DNA from: Pseudomonadota bacterium
GTDB lineage: Bacteria > Pseudomonadota > Alphaproteobacteria > Kiloniellales > JACOMY01
Assembly (NCBI GenBank): GCA_029781795.1
Contig: JAKOWB010000217.1
Span: 1 to 58,220 of the forward strand
Reading direction: 5' to 3'
DNA: 58,220 nucleotides
Shown here: piece after piece, positions 1-9,819 of the stretch
How the letters are laid out: every line of letters begins with the position of its first letter
Position numbering within the stretch: the first letter of the stretch is position 1
The notes under the pieces: generated by a model
Told to the model about the DNA's origin: nothing
Databases searched by the model: none
What the model saw: the letters and a program-made list of their open reading frames with translations, nothing else
Position numbers and translations under genes: made by a program

Positions 1-1546
1 CGGCGTCGATGTCGATGATGTCGCCGTCCCTGATCAGGCCGATGGCGCCGCCGACCGCCGCCTCGGGCCCGACGTGGCCGATGCAGAAGCCGCGCGTCGC
101 GCCGCTGAAACGGCCGTCGGTGATCAGTGCCATCTTGTCGCCGACGCCCTGGCCATAGAGCGCGGCCGTGGTGGAGAGCATTTCGCGCATGCCGGGGCCG
201 CCCTTCGGCCCCTCGTAGCGGATGACGATGACCTCGCCCGGCTGGTACTGGCGCTTCTGCACCGCTTCGAAGCAGTCCTCCTCGCTGTCGAAGCAGCGCG
301 CCGGGCCGGAGAACTTCAGGTTCTTCATGCCGGCGATCTTCACGATGGCGCCCTCGGTCGCGAGGTTGCCCTTGAGGCCGACCACGCCGCCCGTGCTGGA
401 GAGCGGGTTGCTGGTCGGGCGCACCACCTGCTGCTCGGACGGAAAGGTCATCTCGGCCAGGTTCTCGGCGATGGTCTTGCCCGTGACGGTGATGCAGTCG
501 CCGTGCAGGAAGCCGCCGTCGAGCAGCGCCTTGAGGACGATCTGCACGCCGCCGACCTCGTAGAGGTCCTTGGCGACGAAGCGCCCGCCGGGCTTCAGGT
601 CGGCGATGTAGGGCGTCTTGCGGAAGATCTCGCAGACGTCATGCAGGTCGAAGTCGATGCCGCACTCGTGCGCGATGGCCGGCAGGTGCAGGCCGGCGTT
701 GGTCGAGCCGCCGGTCGCCGCCACCACCATGGCGGCGTTCTCCAGCGCCTTGCGGGTGACGATGTCGCGCGGCCGCAGGTTGGAGGTCAGCAGGCGCATC
801 ACCGCCTGGCCCGAGGCCTCGGCATAGGCGTCGCGGCTTTCATAGGGCGCCGGCGCGCCGGCCGAGTTGGGCAGCGCCAGGCCGATGGCCTCGCTGACGC
901 AGGCCATGGTGTTGGCAGTGAACTGGCCGCCACAGGACCCGCCCGAAGGGCAGGCCGCGCACTCCAGCTCGTGCAGCGCCTTGGCGTCCATGGTGCCGGC
1001 GGCGTGCGCGCCCACGGCCTCGAACACGTCCTGCACCGTCACGTCGCGGCCGCGGAAGCGGCCCGGCAGGATGGAGCCGCCGTAGAGGAAGACCGAGGGC
1101 ACGTTGAGCCGCACCATCGCCATCATCATGCCGGGCAGCGACTTGTCGCAGCCGGCCAGGCCCACCATGGCGTCGTAGCAGTGGCCGCGCATGGTCAGCT
1201 CCACCGTGTCGGCGATGGCGTCGCGGCTGACCAGCGAGGACTTCATGCCCTGGTGGCCCATGGCGATGCCGTCGGTCACCGTGATGGTGGTGAACTCGCG
1301 CGGCGTGCCGGCGGCGGCCTTGACACCCTTCTTCACCGCCTGCGCCTGGCGCGACAGCGTGATATTGCAGGGCGCGGCCTCGTTCCAGCAGGTGGCGACG
1401 CCGACGAAGGGCTGGGCGATCTCCTCCTCGCTCATGCCCATGGCGTAGTAGAAGGCGCGGTGCGGCGCGCGGTCCGGCCCGACCGAGACGTGGCGGCTGG
1501 GCAGCTTGGACTTGTCGAACTTGGGCTTGGCGCTGTCGAGCGGCAT
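1..1546 (-). CDS. ilvD: dihydroxy-acid dehydratase, C-terminus cut by window edge
   Basis: Dehydrates 2,3-dihydroxy-isovalerate and -methylvalerate to the 2-oxoacids of valine and isoleucine synthesis; a cytoplasmic Fe-S enzyme. About 515 codons are present of the usual 560-615; the 3' end lies beyond base 1. The translation begins [19 protein letters not shown] and shows the family signatures [21 protein letters not shown] and [16 protein letters not shown], which include the cysteines expected for the cluster. The ATG at 1546 is preceded by AGGAG at normal spacing. It is divergent from the amidinotransferase gene across 144 bases. The identity rests on several family-specific motifs, so I am confident. 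Confidence 0.96.
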   Translation of the reverse strand, partial: MPLDSAKPKFDKSKLPSRHVSVGPDRAPHRAFYYAMGMSEEEIAQPFVGVATCWNEAAPCNITLSRQAQAVKKGVKAAAGTPREFTTITVTDGIAMGHQGMKSSLVSRDAIADTVELTMRGHCYDAMVGLAGCDKSLPGMMMAMVRLNVPSVFLYGGSILPGRFRGRDVTVQDVFEAVGAHAAGTMDAKALHELECAACPSGGSCGGQFTANTMACVSEAIGLALPNSAGAPAPYESRDAYAEASGQAVMRLLTSNLRPRDIVTRKALENAAMVVAATGGSTNAGLHLPAIAHECGIDFDLHDVCEIFRKTPYIADLKPGGRFVAKDLYEVGGVQIVLKALLDGGFLHGDCITVTGKTIAENLAEMTFPSEQQVVRPTSNPLSSTGGVVGLKGNLATEGAIVKIAGMKNLKFSGPARCFDSEEDCFEAVQKRQYQPGEVIVIRYEGPKGGPGMREMLSTTAALYGQGVGDKMALITDGRFSGATRGFCIGHVGPEAAVGGAIGLIRDGDIIDIDA

Positions 1547-1690
1547 GGGGCGCTTCCTCTCCTGGACCGGCGGCTTGTGGTTGTTCCGGAGCATAGGCCA
1601 AGCCCGGCGCCCGCCAAACCCCGCGCGCCGCGCCCGGCCTTGCAGCGCCGGCATGGCCGGGGCTAAGTGGGGCCAGCAAGGGGGGAGCCC

Positions 1691-2554
1691 ATGAGCCTCA
1701 ACGAATACGGCCGCCTGACCCGCGTCGCGCTGCGCGACGCCCGTACCGCCTTCCGCGACCAGGCCAGCCTGGCCGCTAGCTGGCAGGCGCTGAACTATCA
1801 CGCCGAGCCCGATTTCGCCGCCGCCGCGGCGGAGTACGAAGCCTTCCGGCAGGAGTTCCTGACGCGCGGCTGCGAGGTGCTGGACCTGCCGGCCGATCCG
1901 GCGCTGACCGCCGATGCGATCTATGTGCGCGACGCCACCCTGGTCTCGCCCGGCGGCCTGATCCACGGCGGCTTCGGCAAGCCGGCCCGGGTGCCGGAGA
2001 ACCGGGTCAACGGCGCCGCCCTGGCGGCCCGGGGCCTGCCGGTGGCCGGCGCCATCGCCGGCGGCGGCACGCTGGAGGGCGGCGACGTGGTCTGGCTGGA
2101 CGACGCCACCCTCTGCGTCGGCGAGGGCTATCGCACCAATGCCGAGGGCATCCGCCAGCTCAAGGCCATCCTGGGCCCGGACGTCCATGTCGAGGTCACC
2201 GGCCTGCCGCACTACAAGGGGCCGAGCGACGTCTTCCACCTCATGTCGATCCTCTCGCCGCTCGACCGCGACCTGGCGCTGGTCTATTCGCCGCTGATGC
2301 CGGTGCCGTTCCGCAACTTCCTGCTCTCGCGCGGCCTCGCCTTCGTCGAGGTGCCGGACGAGGAGTTCGCCTCGATGGGCTGCAACGTGCTGGCGCTGGG
2401 GCCGCGCGACCTGCTGATGGTCGAGGGCAACCCCGAGACACGCCGCCGGCTGGAGGCCGCCGGCTGCCGCGTCACCACCTACAGGGGGCAGAACATCTCC
2501 CGCCTGGGCGAGGGCGGGCCGACCTGCCTGACGCGGCCGCTGGCGCGCGCATGA
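1691..2554 (+). CDS. amidinotransferase-superfamily hydrolase, dimethylargininase-like
   Basis: A 287-residue protein of the guanidino-group-modifying superfamily (DDAH, arginine deiminase, amidinotransferase). Such enzymes use a Cys-His-acidic triad; DDAH converts methylated arginine to citrulline. Visible landmarks are [12 protein letters not shown], the [14 protein letters not shown] stretch (substrate-acidic motif), [13 protein letters not shown] with the likely catalytic His, and the C-terminal [10 protein letters not shown] with the likely nucleophilic Cys. The length fits DDAH rather than the longer arginine deiminase. The ATG at 1691 follows GGGGGAG. An upstream in-frame start at 1667 has no ribosome site. 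The exact substrate cannot be read from sequence. The stop overlaps the next ATG, so the two are probably cotranscribed. Confidence 0.85.
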   Translation: MSLNEYGRLTRVALRDARTAFRDQASLAASWQALNYHAEPDFAAAAAEYEAFRQEFLTRGCEVLDLPADPALTADAIYVRDATLVSPGGLIHGGFGKPARVPENRVNGAALAARGLPVAGAIAGGGTLEGGDVVWLDDATLCVGEGYRTNAEGIRQLKAILGPDVHVEVTGLPHYKGPSDVFHLMSILSPLDRDLALVYSPLMPVPFRNFLLSRGLAFVEVPDEEFASMGCNVLALGPRDLLMVEGNPETRRRLEAAGCRVTTYRGQNISRLGEGGPTCLTRPLARA

Positions 2555-3387
2555 GCCGCCGGCCCGGCGCCAAGAGCGGCACGCGGCCCGGCCACCGCCC
2601 ACACCCGGCCGAGCGCCGCGCGCGCGCGCAGCGCGACAAGCCCGCGGGGCCGGAGGGCGGCAAGCTGTTCCGCGTCGCCGGCCTCGCCGCCGTGCAGGCC
2701 CTGGCGACGACGCGGCCCGAGGCGATCCAGCGCCTCTTCTTCGAGGGCCGGCACCAGGTGGCGCTGGCGCCGCTCATCGCCCTCATGGGCGAGCGCCGCC
2801 GCCCCGTCCGCCTGGTCGGCGAGGCGGAGCTGGCGCGCGTCGCCGGCACGGCCCTCAACGGTGGCGTGGTGGCGCTGATCGACCCACCGCGCCTGCAGGA
2901 CTTCGACGTCGGCGAGGCCAAGCGCTGGGCGCGCGAGGGCAAGCCGCTGCTGATCCTCGACGGCGTCGGCAACCCGCACAATCTGGGCGCCATCGTGCGC
3001 AGCGCCGCCTTCTTCGGACTGACGCGCCTGGTCATCAGCGACCACCCGGGACAGGCCGGCCCTTCTGAGGCCGCCTGGCGCGTCGCCGAGGGCGGCCTCG
3101 CCCACCTGCAGCTCTATCGCGCCCACCACCTGCCACGCGTGCTGCCGCGCCTGGCGCCGGAGTGGCTGGTGCTCGGGACCGCCCTGGGCCAGGGCCGCGC
3201 GCTGGCAGAAATTTCGCGCCGCCAGCCGGTCGCGCTAGTGCTCGGCAACGAAGAAGAGGGCCTGCCGGCGGAGACCCTGGCCGCCTGTGCCGGGACTCTC
3301 ACCCTGCCCGGCAGCGGCGCGGTGCAGTCGTTGAACGTCGCCGCGACCGCCGCCATCCTGGCGCACTGGTTCACGGCGAGAGCCTGA
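2551..3387 (+). CDS. TrmH/SpoU-family RNA 2'-O-methyltransferase
   Basis: A SPOUT-fold methyltransferase of 278 residues that 2'-O-methylates ribose in rRNA or tRNA with S-adenosylmethionine. The N-terminal 35 residues are basic and disordered-looking, followed by a substrate-binding domain (about 36-125) and the knotted catalytic domain. The three SPOUT motifs are clear: [13 protein letters not shown] (about 140-152, with the conserved Asn and Arg), [11 protein letters not shown] (about 229-239) and [13 protein letters not shown] (about 252-264). The third resembles that of RlmB, the G2251 enzyme of 23S rRNA, but TrmH-type targets cannot be assigned from these motifs. Overlaps the preceding gene by four bases and sits six bases before another RNA methyltransferase gene. 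Confidence 0.88.
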   Translation: MSRRPGAKSGTRPGHRPHPAERRARAQRDKPAGPEGGKLFRVAGLAAVQALATTRPEAIQRLFFEGRHQVALAPLIALMGERRRPVRLVGEAELARVAGTALNGGVVALIDPPRLQDFDVGEAKRWAREGKPLLILDGVGNPHNLGAIVRSAAFFGLTRLVISDHPGQAGPSEAAWRVAEGGLAHLQLYRAHHLPRVLPRLAPEWLVLGTALGQGRALAEISRRQPVALVLGNEEEGLPAETLAACAGTLTLPGSGAVQSLNVAATAAILAHWFTARA

Positions 3388-3392
3388 CGGCC

Positions 3393-4313
3393 ATGCCCGA
3401 CTTCGACATCCGCCCGCTCGGCGCCACCGCCTACCTGGCGCCGGAGGGCTTCGCGCACGAGCTCGCGGCCGAGCTGGGCGAGGAGCCGGCACACGGGCCG
3501 CGCCTCTTTGTCGTGCCGGGCGAGCGCCACGCGGCGCACTGGGCGCAGAACGTCTGGCCCGACCTGGTGGAGATCCGCTTCGTCTCGATCGGCGCCGCCA
3601 ACAAGGCCATGCGTGCCCTCTGCCGCAACTGGGCGCTCTATCCCACCGGGCTCTACCGCCGCGCTGCGCTGATCGAGGCCAAGCTGCCGCACGTCTCGGG
3701 CAAGCCGCTGGTCTTTCCGTCCGCCGCGCCGACGGCGCAGCTCGGCGCCTGGACCCTGCTGGAGCAGGACCGCCTGATCGCCAGCCCGCACGCCAGCAGC
3801 CCCTTTCCCAACGGCGAGGCCAACTTCGTCGAGGACAAGGCCGGCCCGCCGAGCCGCGCCTACCTTAAGCTCTGGGAGGCCCTCGCCCTGGCCGGCAAGT
3901 GGCCGACGCCGGGGCAGCGCTGCCTCGACCTCGGCGCCGCGCCGGGCGGCTGGACCTGGGCGCTGGCGCAGCTCGGCGCGCAGGTCACCAGCGTCGACAA
4001 GGCGCCGCTGGCGCCCGAGGTCGCGGCGCTGCCCAATGTCATCCACCGGCAGGAAAGCGCCTTCGGCATCGATCCCAAGGCCGAAGCGCACTTCGACTGG
4101 ATCGTCAGCGACATCGTCTGCTACCCGGAGCGCCTGGTCCGCCTGGTGCAGTCCTGGCTGGAGGCACAGCCCCAGGCCAGCTTCATCGTCACGGTGAAGT
4201 TCCAGGGCGCGACCGACATGGCGGCGATCCGTCCGCTGGCGGCGATTCCCGGCGCACGGCTCCGGCACCTCTATCACAACAAGCACGAGCTGACCTGGAG
4301 CCTGATCCGCTGA
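3393..4313 (+). CDS. RlmM-like 23S rRNA 2'-O-methyltransferase (FtsJ fold)
   Basis: A 306-residue protein with an N-terminal THUMP-like region and a C-terminal RrmJ/FtsJ Rossmann domain. The AdoMet loop CLDLGAAPGGW is at about 177-187. The K-D-K-E catalytic tetrad of 2'-O-methyltransferases is visible as K159 (AYLKLWEAL), D240 (WIVSDIV), K269 (VTVKFQG) and E299 (KHELTW). This matches RlmM, which modifies C2498 of 23S rRNA, though alphaproteobacterial members are shorter than the enterobacterial protein. The ATG at 3393 gives the domain its full N-terminus; the reading frame is open further upstream only because it overlaps the previous gene. Probably cotranscribed with the SpoU gene. Confidence 0.85.
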   Translation: MPDFDIRPLGATAYLAPEGFAHELAAELGEEPAHGPRLFVVPGERHAAHWAQNVWPDLVEIRFVSIGAANKAMRALCRNWALYPTGLYRRAALIEAKLPHVSGKPLVFPSAAPTAQLGAWTLLEQDRLIASPHASSPFPNGEANFVEDKAGPPSRAYLKLWEALALAGKWPTPGQRCLDLGAAPGGWTWALAQLGAQVTSVDKAPLAPEVAALPNVIHRQESAFGIDPKAEAHFDWIVSDIVCYPERLVRLVQSWLEAQPQASFIVTVKFQGATDMAAIRPLAAIPGARLRHLYHNKHELTWSLIR

Positions 4314-4423
4314 TCGCGAGGGCGAGATCGTCCTCCGCGTCATCGATTCCATGCCCGCACATCCGCTCACGAGGCCGCGAGAGGCGCTAGGCAGCGACCG
4401 GGACTGCCTCTATATCCGCGGCC

Positions 4424-5287
4424 ATGGCATGGCCTTGGCAAGACCGCACCGGGCGTCTGGCGCCCTTCAAGCTGGCGATGTTCGTCCTGCTCTTCGTCCC
4501 GCTGGGATTCGTCGCCCAGGTGGGCCTGCAGGACCCGCGCTGGCTGCACGCCATGGTGCTGGAAAGCGGCCTCTGGGCCATCCGCCTGCTCTTCGCCTCG
4601 CTGGCGCTGACGCCGCTGCGGGCGACCTTGGCCTGGCCCCGGCTGGTGGTGGTCCGCCGCATGATCGGCGTCGCCGCCGCCTGCTATGCCGGCCTGCACC
4701 TCTTCGGCTACATCGCCGACATGGCCTTCGACCTCGACAAGGTGGTGAGCGAGATCTGGCTGCGCATCTACCTCACCATCGGCTTCATCGCGCTGCTGAT
4801 CCTGCTGGCCCTCGCCTCGACCTCCACCGACGGGATGGTGAAGCGCCTGGGCGGCAAGCGCTGGGCGGCGCTGCACCGCCTGACCTATCTGGCGGGCATC
4901 CTGGCCGCCATCCACTTCTTCCTGCAGTCCAAGCTCGACATCCGCGAGCCGGTCATCATGGGCGGCCTGCTGCTCTGGATGCTGGCCTGGCGCGTGGTCA
5001 ACTGGACCGCCGGCGGCGAGCGCGCCAAGTCCTGGCCCGTGCTGCTGGGTCTCGCCGTCCTGGCCGGCCTGCTGACCGCGGGACTGGAGGCCGGCGTAAT
5101 CTGGTGGTCGAACGGCATCGACCCGACGCGGGTCCTGGCGGCGAATCTGAAGTTCGCCCACGGCCTGAGGCCCGCCTGGTGGGTGCTGATCGCCGCGCTG
5201 GCGGTCACCCTGATCGCCGCGCCCCGGGTCAAGGCGCAGAAGCGGAAGCGGGCGCAGCGCCTGGCCCCTGCCCAGCAGGCGACCTAG
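4424..5287 (+). CDS. msrQ: MsrQ-type heme membrane subunit of methionine sulfoxide reductase
   Basis: A 287-residue inner-membrane protein of the ferric-reductase-like (YedZ) family. MsrQ passes quinol electrons through b heme to the periplasmic molybdoenzyme MsrP, which repairs oxidised methionines. About six hydrophobic segments are visible. Histidines in AGLHLFGYIADM, LHRLTYLAGI and AAIHFFLQSK fit heme ligation. The sequence WAALHRLTYLAGILAAIHF is typical of the family. The C-terminal tail is very basic. The ATG at 4424 is the first good start after the preceding stop. No msrP is adjacent or anywhere in the window, which is unusual since the pair is normally an operon. Convergent with the next gene, sharing four bases. 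Confidence 0.88.
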   Translation: MAWPWQDRTGRLAPFKLAMFVLLFVPLGFVAQVGLQDPRWLHAMVLESGLWAIRLLFASLALTPLRATLAWPRLVVVRRMIGVAAACYAGLHLFGYIADMAFDLDKVVSEIWLRIYLTIGFIALLILLALASTSTDGMVKRLGGKRWAALHRLTYLAGILAAIHFFLQSKLDIREPVIMGGLLLWMLAWRVVNWTAGGERAKSWPVLLGLAVLAGLLTAGLEAGVIWWSNGIDPTRVLAANLKFAHGLRPAWWVLIAALAVTLIAAPRVKAQKRKRAQRLAPAQQAT

Positions 5288-6363
5288 GCCGCCAGCCGCT
5301 TCACCGCGACCTCGTCCCACTCCAGACCCAGGCCCGGCCCCCGCGCCGTCACCAGGCCGCCCTCGGGCCGCAGCGGCTCGCGCAGGATGGCCGAGGCGCA
5401 GTCCAGCCACTCCAGCCAGTGCGCCGTCGCCGTGACCGGCAACAGGTGGGCGCTGGCCTCGACGAAGAGGTGGCTGGAGACCGGCAGGCCGGCGGCCTCG
5501 GCCTGCGCGGCGGCGGCGAGCCAGCCGGTGACGCCGCCGATCTTCATCACGTCGAGCATGGCAAGGTCGCTGGCGCCGGCGGCCACGGCCTCGGCCATAC
5601 CGCGCGGGAACCACCAGTTCTCGCCGGTCTGGATCGGCGCCGGCGAGCCGGCGCGCACCCGCGCGTGGCCCTGCAGGTCCTCGTTCGCCACCGGCTCCTC
5701 CACCCAGGCGATGTCATAGGGCGCGATGGCGGCGATGCGCTGGCGTGCCTCGGCCGGGCCCAGCGACTGGTTGTAGTCGACCATCAGCGCCGTCGCCGGG
5801 CCGATGATCTCGCGCACGCCGGCGACGATCTCGATGTCGCGCGCCAGCGGCGCGCCGCCCAGCTTGATCTTGATCGCCTTGAAGCCGCTCTCGACGCTGC
5901 CGCGCAGGGCCGCCGCGTCCTGCTTCGGGTCGACCATGCCGTAGCTGTCGTAGGCCGGCAGCGGCCGCGCCGCGCCGCCCAGCAGCGTCACCAGCGGCGC
6001 CTCCTCGGCGCGCGCCAGCGCGTCCCAGACCGCCATGTCGAGGCCGCCGATGGCCATGCCGACCAGGCCCTGCGTGCCCAGCAGCCGGAAGCGCCTGTCG
6101 AGATGCCGATAGAGCTCCAACGGCACCAGCGCGCGCCCCTTCAGCTCCTCGCCCAGCGAGACCAGGATCTGCGCCAGCGGGCCCGCGACCGGCGGCGTGT
6201 AGGCGAAGAGATAGGCATGACCGATCACGCCCTGCTCGGTCAGCAGGTCGACCAGCACCAGCGGCGCGGCCGGGATCGCGCCGACGGCGGTGCGCAGCGG
6301 GCGCGAGAGCGGCGCCAGCACGGGTCGGGCCTGGATAGTCTTCAGCGTCAGTGGGGCGGGCAT
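5284..6363 (-). CDS. enolase-superfamily enzyme, mandelate racemase subgroup
   Basis: A 359-residue TIM-barrel enzyme that abstracts the proton alpha to a carboxylate. The subgroup pattern is complete: the K-x-K pair at 165/167 (FKAIKIKLG), metal ligands D196 (MVDYNQSLG), E222 or E223 (WVEEPV) and E248 (QTGENWW), and the general base H298 (VSSHLFVEASAHLL). The C-terminus (TAHWLEWLD, PGLGLEWDE) also resembles mandelate racemase closely. The true substrate could be mandelate-like or a sugar acid and is not deducible. The ATG at 6363 has AAGGAGG seven bases upstream, better than the start 24 bases earlier. Divergent from a TetR gene with a palindrome between them, so it is the likely regulated target. 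Confidence 0.85.
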   Translation of the reverse strand: MPAPLTLKTIQARPVLAPLSRPLRTAVGAIPAAPLVLVDLLTEQGVIGHAYLFAYTPPVAGPLAQILVSLGEELKGRALVPLELYRHLDRRFRLLGTQGLVGMAIGGLDMAVWDALARAEEAPLVTLLGGAARPLPAYDSYGMVDPKQDAAALRGSVESGFKAIKIKLGGAPLARDIEIVAGVREIIGPATALMVDYNQSLGPAEARQRIAAIAPYDIAWVEEPVANEDLQGHARVRAGSPAPIQTGENWWFPRGMAEAVAAGASDLAMLDVMKIGGVTGWLAAAAQAEAAGLPVSSHLFVEASAHLLPVTATAHWLEWLDCASAILREPLRPEGGLVTARGPGLGLEWDEVAVKRLAA

Positions 6364-6415
6364 GGCGGTCCTCCTTGTCGCGGCCATTCAACACCCGGCC
6401 GGCACGGCCTTACAC

Positions 6416-6429
6416 TCACTGGTCAGTGA
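6416..6429. promoter_or_regulatory. candidate TetR operator, inverted repeat
   Basis: TCACTG, two bases, CAGTGA: a perfect 6-bp inverted repeat in the 99-base gap between the divergent racemase-family gene and the tetR gene. Its location and form fit an operator through which the regulator would control itself and its neighbour. Binding is inferred, not shown. Confidence 0.55.
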
Positions 6430-6462
6430 AGCGAAGGTGCTGTGACCGGGAGGACAGGCGCC

Positions 6463-7029
6463 ATGCGCGGCAGCCGCGTCGCGACGCGCGAGAAGATTCT
6501 GGAAGCGGCCTACGGGCTGTTCTATCGCAAGGGCTTCCACCGCGTCGGCGTCGACGAGGTCGCGGCGGCGGCGGGCCTCACCAAGCGCACCCTCTACGAC
6601 CACCTGCGCAGCAAGGACGACCTGCTGGCGGCGGTGATGGAGCGGCAGTCGGCGCTGGCCCTGGAGCGCCTGGCCGAGTGGGCGCCCGACCAGGGGGGCG
6701 ACGCCGCGGCGCTGGTCGAGGGCCTCTTCGACGGCCTCGCGCGCTGGTCCAGCCAGAAACGCTGGGAGGGGCCTGGCTTCACCCGCCTGGCGATGGAACT
6801 GGCCGATCTGCCCGGCCACCCGGCACGCGCGCTGGCGCGTCGCCACAAGGCCGCCGTTGAGGCCTGGATGACCGAGGCCCTGGCGGTACGCGGCGTGGCC
6901 GAGCCGGCGCGGCGCGCCCGCCAGCTGCAGATCCTGCTGGAGGGCAGCATGGTGCTGCTGCTGGTCCAGGGCGACCGCGGCTGCCTGGAGGCCGGCAGGG
7001 CAGCGGCCTTGGCGCTGTTGGAAAGCTAG
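6463..7029 (+). CDS. TetR-family transcriptional regulator
   Basis: A 188-residue one-component repressor type. The N-terminal helix-turn-helix domain spans about residues 6-52, with VGVDEVAAAAGLTKRTLYDHL as the recognition region (given here in part: AAAAGLTKRTLYDHL) and the usual SKDDLL following. The C-terminal domain (about 60-188) is helical and variable, as expected for ligand binding. The ATG at 6463 has GGGAGGA upstream; a GTG at 6442 is in frame but has no ribosome site. Its divergence from the mandelate-racemase-like gene and the palindrome at 6416-6429 suggest local control, with a carboxylate substrate or its product as possible effector. Converges on valS with a four-base overlap. 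Confidence 0.87.
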   Translation: MRGSRVATREKILEAAYGLFYRKGFHRVGVDEVAAAAGLTKRTLYDHLRSKDDLLAAVMERQSALALERLAEWAPDQGGDAAALVEGLFDGLARWSSQKRWEGPGFTRLAMELADLPGHPARALARRHKAAVEAWMTEALAVRGVAEPARRARQLQILLEGSMVLLLVQGDRGCLEAGRAAALALLES

Positions 7030-9686
7030 GCCGCGAGGCGGCCCAGCGCGCCTTCCAGCTTCGTCTTCAGCTCCTGGAATCCAGCCAGGCGCTCCTGGTT
7101 CTCCTCCACCACCTCGGCCGGGGCCTTGGCGACGAACTCGGCGTTGCCCAGCTTGCGCTCGACCTTGTCGATCTCGCCGGCCAGGCGCTCGATCTCTTTC
7201 TGCAGGCGCGCCCGCTCGGCCGAGAGGTCGATCAGTCCCTCCAGCGGCATCGCCGCCGTGGCCTCGCCGATGACGAACTGCGCCGCGCCCTTGGGCGGCT
7301 GGTCGGCGATCACCTCCAGCCGCTCGAGCCGCGCCAGCCGCTTCACCACCTCGCCATGCACCAGGACGCGGTGCTGGGTGGTGTGGTTCGCGCCGCTCAG
7401 CAGCAGCGTCAGCTTGCCCCCCGCCGGCAGGTTCATCTCGGCGCTCAGCGCGCGCACCTCGCCGATCAGGCGGATCAGCCAGTCGATCTCGGCGTCGGCG
7501 GCGGGGTCACGCAGGCTGGCCGCCAGGTCCGGCAGGCGCTGGCGAATCAGCAACCCGTGCGTGGCATAGCCCAGCTTGTCCCACAGCTCCTCGGTCAGGA
7601 AGGGCATCAGGGGGTGCAGCAGCCGCAGCGTCTGCTCCAGCACCCAGGCCAGGGTGGCGCGGGTCTCGCCCTGCTGGCCCGGATCGACCAGCAGCGGCTT
7701 TGCCAGCTCGATGTACCAGTCGCAGAGCTGGTCCCAGACGAAGTGGTAGAGGCCGTTCGCCGCCTCGTCGAAGCGATAGGCCGCGAGCGCGGCGTTCAGC
7801 GCCTGCTCGGCTGCGACGGTCTTGCCGACGATCCAGCGATTGACCGTGCCGGTGACCTTCGCCGGATCGAAGGCCGCGACGGGCGCCGCCTCGTTCATCT
7901 CGGCGAAGCGGGCGGCGTTCCAGATCTTGGTGACGAAGTTGCGGAAGCCCTCCAGGCGCTGCGGCGAGAGCTTGATGTCGCGGCCGGGCGAAGCCAGCGC
8001 CAGCAGCGTGAAGCGCACGGCGTCGGTGCCGTACTCGTCCATCAGCTCCAGCGGGTCCATGGTGTTGCCCTTGGACTTCGACATCTTCTGGCCGGTCGCG
8101 TCGCGCACCAGGCCATGGATGACGATGTCCTTGAAGGGCACCTCGCCCATGAAGTGCATGCCCATCATCATCATCCGGGCGACCCAGAAAAAGATGATGT
8201 CGAAGCCGGTGATCAGCACCGAGCCGGGGTAATAGAGCTCCAGGTCGCGCTTCACCTTCGCGTCGTCCGAGGGCCAGCCCAGGGTCGAGAAGGGCCAGAG
8301 CGCCGAGGAGAACCAGGTGTCGAGCACGTCGGGATCGCGCTCCAGCGCGACCGCCTGGCCATAGTGCTTGAGCGCCGCCGCCCTGGCCGCCTCCTCGGTC
8401 ATCTCGACGAAGACCGTGCGGTCGGGGCCGTACCAGGCGGGGATCTGGTGGCCCCACCAGAGCTGGCGCGAGATGCACCAGGGCTGGATGTTGCGCATCC
8501 ACTCGAAGTAGGTGTTCTCCCACTGCTTCGGGTGGAACACCATGCGGCCGTCCTCGACCGCCTTGATGCAGGGCTCGGCCAGGGTCTTGGCGTCGGCGTA
8601 CCACTGCTCGGTCAGCCAGGGTTCCACCGGCACGCCGCCGCGGTCGCCGTGCGGCACCTTGTGGCTGTGCGGCTCGATCTTCACGACCAGGCCGAGCGCC
8701 TCGAGGTCGGCCACCACCTTCTTGCGCGCCACGAAGCGGTCGAGGCCGCGATAGGCCGCCGGCACGTTGTCGTTGAGGTGCGCCGTGGCGTCGAAGATGT
8801 TGATCATCTCCAGCTTGTGGCGGCGCCCCACCTCGAAGTCGTTGAAGTCGTGCGCCGGCGTGATCTTCACCGCGCCCGAACCGGTGGCCGGATCTGCGTA
8901 GTCGTCGGCGACGATGGGGATGCGCCGGCCGACCAGCGGCAGCACGGCATGCTTGCCCACCAGGTCGCGATAGCGCTCGTCGTCGGGATGCACCGCCACG
9001 GCGGTATCGCCCAGCATGGTCTCCGGCCGCGTGGTGGCGACGACGATGAAGCGGCCCTCCTGCCCCTCGATGGGATAGCGGAAGTGCCAGAGGTGGCCCT
9101 TCACCTCGCGCTGCTGCACCTCCAGGTCGCTGATCGCGGTCTGCAGCTTGGGGTCCCAGTTGACCAGGCGCTGGTCCTTGTAGATCAGCCCTTCCTTGTA
9201 GAGCGACACGAAGACGGTGCGCACCGCCTGGGACAGGCCCTCGTCCATGGTGAAGCGCTCGCGCGCCCAGTCGGCCGAGGCGCCGAGGCGGCGAAGCTGG
9301 CGCAGGATCGTGCCGCCGCTCTCGGCCTTCCATTCCCAGACCTTCTCGACGAAAGCCTCGCGGCCGAGGTCGCGACGCTTGACGCCCTCGGCTTCCAGCC
9401 GGCGCTCCACCACCATCTGCGTGGCGATTCCGGCATGGTCCATGCCGGGCTGCCAGAGCACGTCGCGCCCCTGCATCCGGTTGAAACGCGACAGGGTGTC
9501 CTGCATCGTGTTGTTCAGCGCATGGCCGATGTGCAGGCTGCCGGTGACGTTCGGCGGCGGGATCATGACGGCGAAGCGCCCGGCGGCGGCGTTGCTCTCC
9601 GGCTGCGCGGCGAAGGCGCCGCTCACCTCCCACTCGCGGTAGATCCGCTCTTCCACCTCGGACGGCCGATAGCTCTTGTCCAGCAT
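7026..9686 (-). CDS. valS: valyl-tRNA synthetase
   Basis: Charges tRNA-Val; class I synthetase with editing domain, 886 residues, normal length. The HIGH motif is at 52-55 (TGSLHIGHALNNT) and KMSKS is present as GQKMSKSKGNTMDP in the middle of the protein. The C-terminal 65 residues form the valyl-specific coiled-coil arm (LQKEIERLAGEIDKVERKL). The ATG at 9686 (MLDKSYRPSEVEERIYREW) is preferred over a TTG 12 bases upstream. popZ lies directly upstream on the same strand, 133 bases away, an order common in alphaproteobacteria. Confidence 0.98.
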   Translation of the reverse strand: MLDKSYRPSEVEERIYREWEVSGAFAAQPESNAAAGRFAVMIPPPNVTGSLHIGHALNNTMQDTLSRFNRMQGRDVLWQPGMDHAGIATQMVVERRLEAEGVKRRDLGREAFVEKVWEWKAESGGTILRQLRRLGASADWARERFTMDEGLSQAVRTVFVSLYKEGLIYKDQRLVNWDPKLQTAISDLEVQQREVKGHLWHFRYPIEGQEGRFIVVATTRPETMLGDTAVAVHPDDERYRDLVGKHAVLPLVGRRIPIVADDYADPATGSGAVKITPAHDFNDFEVGRRHKLEMINIFDATAHLNDNVPAAYRGLDRFVARKKVVADLEALGLVVKIEPHSHKVPHGDRGGVPVEPWLTEQWYADAKTLAEPCIKAVEDGRMVFHPKQWENTYFEWMRNIQPWCISRQLWWGHQIPAWYGPDRTVFVEMTEEAARAAALKHYGQAVALERDPDVLDTWFSSALWPFSTLGWPSDDAKVKRDLELYYPGSVLITGFDIIFFWVARMMMMGMHFMGEVPFKDIVIHGLVRDATGQKMSKSKGNTMDPLELMDEYGTDAVRFTLLALASPGRDIKLSPQRLEGFRNFVTKIWNAARFAEMNEAAPVAAFDPAKVTGTVNRWIVGKTVAAEQALNAALAAYRFDEAANGLYHFVWDQLCDWYIELAKPLLVDPGQQGETRATLAWVLEQTLRLLHPLMPFLTEELWDKLGYATHGLLIRQRLPDLAASLRDPAADAEIDWLIRLIGEVRALSAEMNLPAGGKLTLLLSGANHTTQHRVLVHGEVVKRLARLERLEVIADQPPKGAAQFVIGEATAAMPLEGLIDLSAERARLQKEIERLAGEIDKVERKLGNAEFVAKAPAEVVEENQERLAGFQELKTKLEGALGRLAA

Positions 9687-9752
9687 CGCTGGTCCCAATC
9701 CTTCACGGGTTCAACTGTCGGGAATGCCGCCCCTAGATGGCGGAGGCAGGGC

Positions 9753-9774
9753 GGCCGGGTCAAGCCCGGCGGCC
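9753..9774 (-). terminator. weak GC-rich hairpin between popZ and valS
   Basis: GCCGGG and CCCGGC arms around a five-base loop sit in the 133-base gap between popZ and valS, read on the minus strand. There is no T-run, so this could be a pause or processing site rather than a true terminator. Confidence 0.25.
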
Positions 9775-9819
9775 AGCGGCGGTGGGTCCCAGGAGGGCGT
9801 CCCGATGTGGGGCCCTGCC

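Noticed and set aside
74..1666. Long plus-strand open frame opposite ilvD (530 codons)
   Set aside because: His/Ala/Arg-rich translation without motifs; it is the antisense of ilvD, whose Fe-S cysteines and start are clear.
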